Part shown: positions 16,334 to 21,243 of the stretch, piece after piece
How positions within the stretch are numbered: the stretch's first letter is position 1
How the letters are laid out: each line of letters begins with the position of its first letter
Origin: an uncultured Lachnospiraceae bacterium
GTDB lineage: Bacteria; Bacillota; Clostridia; Lachnospirales; Lachnospiraceae
Assembly (NCBI GenBank): GCA_934394615.1
Contig: CAKRRJ010000040.1
Span: forward strand, 1 to 21,243
DNA length: 21,243 bases
Reading direction: 5' to 3'
Notes under the pieces: model-generated
The model's database searches: none
What the model was told of the DNA's origin: nothing
The model's input: the letters and a program-made list of their open reading frames with translations, nothing else
Translations under genes and position numbers: made by a program

Positions 16334-18016
16334 TTACTGATAAATCAGATTTACATTTTTGAAAGTTACGTCCGCGCTGCGTGCCACGAACATGCCGACA
16401 TATACACGGTCGGAGTCCACTGCGGTGAGCGGGAAATCGAAGCCTGCGGATACCGGCGCATTATCACCGAATACACAGGTGTATCCGTCTGGTCCTTTGC
16501 GGATCTCTACGTGAACGGTCTCACCCGGTTTGTATACACGGGAAGCAGTTCCGCCGGAGATAAGCTGTCCGTTCTTTCTCGCGAAGCAGTTCCACGGGGA
16601 AGAAGTGGAGATCTGAAGCTGTCCGGCTGCCACGTAGTCGCCGAGGGTATCGTTGATCACGGTGTCAAGATAAATGTCATCGCGTACCATCAGTCCGAAG
16701 GCGTTCAGGACGGAGGCGTTGTATGCGTTGATGGTAACATCTGCAGAGAGGGTGAAGTTTGCGGAAGCCGGAATCTCGCGGTAGAACATGGCAATGCCGT
16801 CGCTTCCCTGCTCAATGCCGCCGACCTGCTGTGCGCGGGTCGCGCCGGAGTTTGTGCCGACTGCCATATGGAGGGAATTGTCACCGTTTCCCTGCAGGCA
16901 GAAATACATGCTGTTTAAGTACTCATAGCCGTCAATGTTGCCAAACACGGTTGGCTTCCAGTCACCGGCGGTGGAGAAGATGCTGCTGACTCCGGCCGGA
17001 GCGCTGAAGCTCTGCGCATGGTAGTTCGCGTTTAAGGAGTTGTTGTCGTACTGCGGGACCTGTGGGTTTGCCACCACATAATTTTTCAGCCCGGAGTTTG
17101 ATTTTAACAGCTCGTCCGCGATGAACCAGGCATTGCACTGAGCGCCGTAGAGGTTGGTGTGGGTGTTGTCGATGCTGACATCACGGTTGGAGGTCTGTGC
17201 GTGGCGGTTCTTCACGCCATCTGCGCCAAGCTGCTCGTAAACGGCTTTGGTGCGGGCGGTCAGATCCAGAACCGGAACGCTTTTGCCGACACCTAACTGG
17301 CGGATGGCCTTGGCGTAGTCACCACCCTGGAATGTGCCTTCCTCGTTCTTTCTTGTGTTGGTGATGTGTCCGTCTTCCCCGGTGTAGTTGTTGGCTGTGT
17401 TGCGGCGCACGATCGGGGTTACCAGGATCGGGTTGGCCTGTTTGTTTTTGACCGGTTTGACGTAGTTCTCGTAGAGGTTATACTGGAAGGAACCGCTTGT
17501 GGAGACGGAACCGGTCGGATCGGAGTAACGGCCCTGCTCGGTGCGCTCATCGTTGTGGCCGAAGCCAATCAGCACATAGTCGCCTGCCTGGACACTCTGC
17601 AGCAGGGTCTGGTACTGGTCGGTGTCGGAGTAGGATTTGGAGCTGGTGCCGGAGATGGCAAGGTTGCGGATGTTCACGCCCTGCAGATAAAGGCCAAGCT
17701 GTGTGCCCCAGCCGTAACGCGGAGAGTAGTAAGTGGTGTCGCTGAAGGCAGCGGCGGTGGAGTCACCTACCACCCAGACTGTCGGCGGTGCAGCCGGTTT
17801 GTCTACGGAAACGCCGTCGCCCTGGGAACCCGGTGCTGAAGTCTCGCCTGCAGAAGAGGTGTCGCCCGGAGCGGATGTGAGCGAAGCATTGTTTGAGGAT
17901 GAGGAAGCTCCTGCAACCACGGTGGCGGCAGAGGCAGGAACGGCAGACAGGGCTGTCGTCACGGCACAGATGCAGCCAAGGAGCAGGGCTTTCATGCGTG
18001 ATGCGTTCTTTTTCAT
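16334..18016 (-). CDS. Secreted SGNH/GDSL esterase, rhamnogalacturonan acetylesterase-like
   Basis: Predicted exported carbohydrate esterase of 560 residues. A Sec signal peptide ends at Ala30 (PASA-A); a Cys at 15 lies inside the hydrophobic core and is a poor lipobox. A Ser/Gly/Pro-rich linker (about 36-78) follows. The SGNH catalytic domain (about 79-310) shows block I GDST with nucleophile Ser86, block II Gly123 in ISGTSS, block III GHND with Asn155, and block V DNTHTN with Asp283 and His286. This pattern fits enzymes that deacetylate pectin-type polysaccharides. The C-terminal 230 residues look beta-rich (for example FTLSADVTINAYNAS, FGLMVRDDIYLD) and resemble LamG/DUF1349-like jelly rolls, possibly carbohydrate-binding; I cannot name the family. 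AGGAG lies 10 bases before the ATG. The gene is monocistronic, with its own promoter and terminator. Confidence 0.85.
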   Translation of the reverse strand: MKKNASRMKALLLGCICAVTTALSAVPASAATVVAGASSSSNNASLTSAPGDTSSAGETSAPGSQGDGVSVDKPAAPPTVWVVGDSTAAAFSDTTYYSPRYGWGTQLGLYLQGVNIRNLAISGTSSKSYSDTDQYQTLLQSVQAGDYVLIGFGHNDERTEQGRYSDPTGSVSTSGSFQYNLYENYVKPVKNKQANPILVTPIVRRNTANNYTGEDGHITNTRKNEEGTFQGGDYAKAIRQLGVGKSVPVLDLTARTKAVYEQLGADGVKNRHAQTSNRDVSIDNTHTNLYGAQCNAWFIADELLKSNSGLKNYVVANPQVPQYDNNSLNANYHAQSFSAPAGVSSIFSTAGDWKPTVFGNIDGYEYLNSMYFCLQGNGDNSLHMAVGTNSGATRAQQVGGIEQGSDGIAMFYREIPASANFTLSADVTINAYNASVLNAFGLMVRDDIYLDTVINDTLGDYVAAGQLQISTSSPWNCFARKNGQLISGGTASRVYKPGETVHVEIRKGPDGYTCVFGDNAPVSAGFDFPLTAVDSDRVYVGMFVARSADVTFKNVNLIYQ

Positions 18017-18085
18017 GAGTCTGATTCTCCTAAGTTAAAAATTTGAGGGGCTTTCTGAACAGTAGAAAAAAACCCGATGGTGTCC

Positions 18086-18114
18086 ATTATAGACGATTGG
18101 GGGAGGGTTGCCAA
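18086..18114 (-). promoter_or_regulatory. Sigma-A promoter of the SGNH esterase gene
   Basis: On the minus strand TTGGCA (18114-18109), 17 bases, TATAAT (18091-18086). The start near 18079 gives a leader of about 63 bases. It lies between the aroA terminator and the esterase, so the esterase is expressed independently. Confidence 0.72.
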
Positions 18115-18174
18115 GAACTTTTAAAAGGTTGTAAGAGAATCTTAAAAAAGAAAAGGGATGGCGAAAGGTACGCT

Positions 18175-18212
18175 AAAAAATTCTCCCGGCAATCTTATAT
18201 GCCGGGAGAATT
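18175..18212 (-). terminator. Rho-independent terminator of the tyrA-aroA operon
   Basis: A perfect 13-bp stem, AATTCTCCCGGCA with TGCCGGGAGAATT, encloses 8 bases and is followed on the minus strand by a T run (A 18175-18180 on the plus strand). It begins 5 bases after the aroA stop codon. Confidence 0.93.
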
Positions 18213-18216
18213 AGGG

Positions 18217-19491
18217 TTAGTGAGCCAGATTTTCTAAGTCTTGGTAAAAGTTCGGGTAGGAGATGTTGACGCATTCGGCGCCGAGGATCTCGGTTTCGCC
18301 TTCAGCCATAGCGGCGGTGATGGCGAAGGTCATGGCGATGCGGTGGTCTAAGTGGCTGTCGATGACGGCACCATGAAGCGGTTTTCCGCCGTGGATGATC
18401 ATACCGTCCCCAGTCTCTTCCACATCGGCCCCCATAGCGCTTAAGCTCTCGACCATAACGGCGATGCGGTTGGATTCTTTGACCTTCAACTCGGCCGCGT
18501 CGCGGATGATGGTGTCGCCCTCGGCGAAGCATGCCATGGCTGCGATCATCGGGAGTTCATCGATGAGGGTCGGGATGATCTCGCCGTGAACATCCGTGCC
18601 GTGCAGGCTGCTTGTGCGCACCAGAATATCGGCAACCGGCTCACCGGTCTCGCGGACATTCAGCATGGTGAGGTCGCCGCCCATAGCCTGGCATACGCGG
18701 ATCATGCCATCGCGGGTTGGGTTGATGCCGGCATTTTTAATAAGAATCTCGGAGTTCGGGATCATGAGGCCGGCTGCCAGGAAGAAGGCAGCGGAGGAGA
18801 TATCACCCGGAACCGCGATTTCTTTCGCAAACAGTTCCTCTGCCGGTTTGATGATAGCCGTGGTGCCCTCTGTGCGCACATCCGCGCCAAACTCACGTAA
18901 CATGAGCTCGGTGTGGTTGCGGGAGAGGGATGGCTCGGTCACGCGGGTCTCGCCTTCTGCGTAAAGGCCTGCAAGCAGAATCGAGGATTTGACCTGTGCG
19001 GAGGCAACCGGGGACTGGTAGTGAATGCCGTGCAGCTTCCGTCCGTTGATGGCAAGCGGCGCGCAGCCGTTTCCATTTATACTTATGATATCCGCGCCCA
19101 TCTGGCTTAACGGATCCATGATGCGCTTCATCGGGCGTTTCTGGATCGAAGCGTCGCCAGTCAGTGTCACGGAGAAATCCTGTGCGGAGAGGATGCCGGA
19201 GATGAGGCGTGTGGTGGTTCCGCTGTTTCCGCAGTCCAGAACGTGTTCCGGCTTTTTTAAGCCATGCAGACCGTTTCCATGAACCAGAACGGTATCCCCC
19301 AGGTTCTCAATGGAAACGCCCATGCTCTGGAAGCAGGAGATGGTGGAGAGGCAGTCTGCCCCCTGTAAAAATCCGGTGATTTTTGTGGTGCCCTTTGCGA
19401 GAGAACCGAACATGACACTGCGGTGGGAGATGGATTTGTCTCCCGGAATGGTGACTTCGCCGCGCAGGCCGTTCATTTTATTAAACTTCAT
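18217..19491 (-). CDS. aroA: 3-phosphoshikimate 1-carboxyvinyltransferase (EPSP synthase)
   Basis: Sixth step of the shikimate pathway: joins shikimate-3-phosphate and phosphoenolpyruvate. The 424 residues are full length. Substrate-binding motifs are visible: PGDKSISHRS with Lys19, Ser20 and Arg24; LDCGNSGTTTRLISG; SPVASAQVKSSILLAGL; KVKESNRIA; and DHRIAMTFAI near the C-terminus. The ATG at 19491 follows GGAG by 10 bases. It starts 32 bases after the stop of tyrA, so the two form one transcription unit, which ends at the terminator immediately downstream. By its GNSGTTTRLI sequence it keeps the Gly-rich loop near the PEP site; class I or II assignment needs an alignment. Confidence 0.97.
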   Translation of the reverse strand: MKFNKMNGLRGEVTIPGDKSISHRSVMFGSLAKGTTKITGFLQGADCLSTISCFQSMGVSIENLGDTVLVHGNGLHGLKKPEHVLDCGNSGTTTRLISGILSAQDFSVTLTGDASIQKRPMKRIMDPLSQMGADIISINGNGCAPLAINGRKLHGIHYQSPVASAQVKSSILLAGLYAEGETRVTEPSLSRNHTELMLREFGADVRTEGTTAIIKPAEELFAKEIAVPGDISSAAFFLAAGLMIPNSEILIKNAGINPTRDGMIRVCQAMGGDLTMLNVRETGEPVADILVRTSSLHGTDVHGEIIPTLIDELPMIAAMACFAEGDTIIRDAAELKVKESNRIAVMVESLSAMGADVEETGDGMIIHGGKPLHGAVIDSHLDHRIAMTFAITAAMAEGETEILGAECVNISYPNFYQDLENLAH

Positions 19492-19523
19492 AAGATTCAG
19501 ACTCCATTTCCCTGATCGTCAGT

Positions 19524-20624
19524 TTAATGCTTCGGGATCAGTTCGTAATTGTATTTTTTGAGCTGTGCCCATGCCTGTTCCATGGACTCTTTGTTATAGA
19601 AAACAATCTTTAAGGCACCTTCGCCCTGCTCGCGGTTGTGGTTGATGCCGATATTTCCGATACTGATGCCGCGCGCACTTAAGATACAGGACAACGTGGA
19701 GATCGCACCAGGCTCGTCCACGATATCGACGGTGAAGGAGTACTCCGGAGCGACAGAACCCTTGCGGCTTTCCGAAATGGAATTGCGGTAAGCGCGGGAG
19801 GTATCAAAGAGCTGGTAGATATCCTGGCTCTTTCGTTCTTTTAAGGATTCCAGAATCTGGTTTAAGGAGGCAATATAGCCTTCCATCATATCAATGATGT
19901 TGCCGGTGTTTGTCATGCAGATCTGTTCCCACATTTCCGGGGAAGAGGAAGCAATGCGGGTGATGTCCTTAAAGCCGCCTGCTGCAAGCCGTTTCATGAG
20001 TTCGTCTTTGTTGTCGGAATCCTTTACCAGGTTTACCAGACTGGAGGCGATGAGGTGCGGCAGATGGCTGATGGCAGCTACGATCCGGTCATGCTCATGG
20101 TAGTCTAACACGATGGGAATGGAGCCGATGGCTTTTGCCACATCGACCAGCCGGTCGGCATCTTCCTGTGAGGTCTTTGCGGTTGGTGTCACAATGTAAT
20201 AGGCGTTTTCCAGAAGATGGTCTGTGGAGTTTTCATAGCCGGTCTTTTCGGAGCCGGCCATCGGGTGGCCGCCAACGAAAATATCTTCCATGCCAAGTTC
20301 CGTTACAACCTTATGGATGCCTTCTTTTGTGCTCCCTACATCGGTGATGATGGCGCCCGGTTTTAAGAACGGGCGGATCTGGGTGAGGTACTGTGCGTTG
20401 TATTCCACGGGGGTGCAGAGGAAAATCATGTCGCACTCCTTAAGCGGCTCGTCGATGCCGTCCAGAATGATATCCACAATGCCGTCTTCTTTTGCCTGCT
20501 CCAGTTTCGCGCGGGTGCGCATATATGCCATGATTCTGCTTTCCGGGCATGCGCGTTTGATGCCCCTGGCGATGGAACCGCCAATGAGTCCCAGGCCGAT
20601 AAATCCAAATGTCTTGTCGTTCAT
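19524..20624 (-). CDS. tyrA: Prephenate dehydrogenase with C-terminal ACT domain
   Basis: Oxidises prephenate to 4-hydroxyphenylpyruvate, the committed step to tyrosine, with NAD(P)+. The 366 residues start with a Rossmann fold, FGFIGLGLIGGSIARGI (motif GLGLIGGS about 10-17). They continue with VGGHPMAGSEKTGYENS, typical of the substrate site, and a helical dimerisation domain with ISHLPHLIAS. They end with an ACT domain (about 290-366, YSFTVDIVDEPGAISTL) that usually gives feedback control by an amino acid. ATG 20624 is 8 bases after AGGAG; the frame extends 11 codons upstream without support. It is the first gene of the tyrA-aroA operon. The leader is only about 38 bases, leaving no room for a T-box or attenuator. 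Confidence 0.95.
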   Translation of the reverse strand: MNDKTFGFIGLGLIGGSIARGIKRACPESRIMAYMRTRAKLEQAKEDGIVDIILDGIDEPLKECDMIFLCTPVEYNAQYLTQIRPFLKPGAIITDVGSTKEGIHKVVTELGMEDIFVGGHPMAGSEKTGYENSTDHLLENAYYIVTPTAKTSQEDADRLVDVAKAIGSIPIVLDYHEHDRIVAAISHLPHLIASSLVNLVKDSDNKDELMKRLAAGGFKDITRIASSSPEMWEQICMTNTGNIIDMMEGYIASLNQILESLKERKSQDIYQLFDTSRAYRNSISESRKGSVAPEYSFTVDIVDEPGAISTLSCILSARGISIGNIGINHNREQGEGALKIVFYNKESMEQAWAQLKKYNYELIPKH

Positions 20625-20668
20625 TTGCAGATCTCCTGTCATTTGTTTGCTTTTCAATACTAAATGCT

Positions 20669-20697
20669 ATTCTATGATAATCTCAAAAGACTGTCAA
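20669..20697 (-). promoter_or_regulatory. Sigma-A promoter of tyrA-aroA
   Basis: On the minus strand TTGACA (20697-20692), 17 bases, TAGAAT (20674-20669). The predicted start is about 20662. Confidence 0.82.
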
Positions 20698-20702
20698 TAC
20701 TT

Positions 20703-20722
20703 TATTGCTTTAAACTGCAATA
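20703..20722. promoter_or_regulatory. Palindrome upstream of the tyrA promoter, candidate operator
   Basis: TATTGC and GCAATA form perfect 6-bp arms around 8 bases. The centre is about 50 bases upstream of the predicted tyrA start, just outside the -35. The position suits an activator or an upstream repressor site, but no regulator can be named. Confidence 0.3.
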
Positions 20723-20791
20723 GTAAAAAGGGAGGATTCAGAGACGGAAAAACAGAATGTAAAAATAATTTGTGCAAATCGTATATTCTGC

Positions 20792-20820
20792 TTGAAATTT
20801 TCACACTTCTTTAGTAGAAT
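20792..20820 (+). promoter_or_regulatory. Sigma-A promoter of the EF-G-like gene
   Basis: TTGAAA (20792-20797), 17 bases, TAGAAT (20815-20820). The start near 20827 gives a leader of about 34 bases. Confidence 0.75.
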
Positions 20821-20860
20821 ATCATCATAGACTTAAATTTGATGTACAGGAGGGAATTAT

Positions 20861-21243
20861 ATGAACGTTTATGGTACAAAACAGATCCGAAACGTCGTTT
20901 TACTTGGTCACGGCGGGGCCGGCAAGACGACGGTTGCAGAAGCACTTGCCCTGGTAACCGGAGTCACCAAGCGCATGGGCAAAGTTGTCGATGGTAACAC
21001 CATCAGCGACTACGACAAAGAAGAGATCAAACGTCAGTTTTCCATCTCCACGTCTCTGATCCCGCTTGAGTATCAGGGCGATGAAGGCATGATGAAGATC
21101 AACATCCTGGATACGCCAGGTTACTTTGACTTCGTCGGCGAAGTAGAAGAGGCAGTCAGTGTGGCGGATGCGGCGATCATCGTTGTAAACTGCAAGGCAG
21201 GCATCGAGGTCGGCACGGAAAAGGCATGGGAGCTGTGCGATAA
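20861..21243 (+). CDS. EF-G-like translational GTPase (EF-G2/FusA2 type), 3' end beyond the window
   Basis: Only the first 127 codons are present; the frame is open to the right edge. They encode the start of a GTPase domain: G1 P-loop GHGGAGKTT (residues 16-24), a switch I region around SDYDKEEIKRQFSISTSL, and G3 DTPGYFDF (from residue 84). The P-loop form and the following VEEAVSVADAAIIVVNCKAGIE place it in the EF-G superfamily, closer to the second, non-canonical EF-G group than to translocase EF-G. Tyr replaces the His of the canonical DTPGH motif. AGGAGG (20848-20853) is 7 bases before the ATG. It is divergent from tyrA. Later domains, which would separate EF-G2 from tetracycline-protection-like proteins, lie outside the window. 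Confidence 0.85.
   Translation, partial: MNVYGTKQIRNVVLLGHGGAGKTTVAEALALVTGVTKRMGKVVDGNTISDYDKEEIKRQFSISTSLIPLEYQGDEGMMKINILDTPGYFDFVGEVEEAVSVADAAIIVVNCKAGIEVGTEKAWELCD

Noticed and set aside
17366..17839. Plus-strand frame of 157 codons opposite the SGNH esterase
   Set aside because: The minus strand encodes clear catalytic motifs here; the antisense frame is a by-product of its codon use.
17945..18016. Lipoprotein signal (LLGC) in the esterase
   Set aside because: The Cys is only 15 residues in, within the hydrophobic core, and a normal ASA-A signal peptidase I site follows at residue 30.
18043..18237. Lys/Arg-rich 64-codon plus-strand frame between the esterase and aroA
   Set aside because: It runs through the esterase promoter and the aroA terminator hairpin and has no ribosome site.
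20290..20814. Plus-strand frame of 174 codons opposite tyrA running into the intergenic region
   Set aside because: Overlaps the tyrA promoter and coding region; no ribosome site and no family resemblance.
1..21243. Mobile elements, CRISPR arrays, prophage or defence genes
   Set aside because: No transposase, integrase, regularly spaced repeats or terminal inverted repeats were seen; all larger genes belong to core families.

Overview
The window looks like core chromosome from a low-to-mid GC Firmicute of class Clostridia, most likely Lachnospiraceae-like. This rests on gene order (dgt-dnaG-rpoD-trmK-nif3), a class A RNase P RNA, Rex beside a YdiF-like ABC-F ATPase, alr followed by mazF, strong AGGAGG-type ribosome binding sites and TTGACA-N17-TATAAT promoters. 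The genus is inference. I see no insertion sequence, prophage, CRISPR array or obvious horizontally acquired island.

Layout. (1) 1-380: two identical tRNA-Leu(CAG) genes in tandem, the first cut by the window edge, each with its own terminator. (2) 425-7835, plus strand: a run of genes for dNTP hydrolysis (dgt), replication priming (dnaG), the housekeeping sigma factor (rpoD), tRNA m1A22 methylation (trmK), a Nif3-family metalloprotein and a TGS-domain nucleoside kinase. (3) 7848-8278: RNase P RNA with its own promoter and terminator. (4) 8302-11123: a divergent pair, the ABC-F ATPase (minus) and the redox repressor rex (plus). (5) 11259-16236, plus: nnr (NAD(P)HX repair), alr (D-alanine for peptidoglycan), a MazF-type endoribonuclease with no visible antitoxin, a membrane-anchored CBS/CorC-domain protein, and yebC with its own promoter. 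(6) 16334-18016, minus: a stand-alone secreted SGNH esterase with its own promoter and terminator. (7) 18217-20624, minus: a two-gene tyrA-aroA operon for aromatic amino acid synthesis. (8) 20861 to the right edge, plus: the start of an EF-G-like translational GTPase.

How the parts relate: most products serve information processing (priming, transcription initiation, tRNA maturation and modification, ribosome-associated ATPase and GTPase) or cofactor and wall metabolism. Rex senses the NADH/NAD+ ratio and the adjacent Nnr repairs damaged NAD(P)H, so a redox theme is plausible there. The genes mostly match well-known families. The points most worth a second look are a strong Leu-Lys codon-pair bias (TTA-AAG used, CTG-AAG not seen), an antitoxin-less MazF, a CorC-type protein reduced to one membrane helix, the unassigned C-terminal half of the secreted esterase, and a palindrome upstream of the tyrA-aroA promoter. 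I did not find a clearly undescribed multi-gene system.
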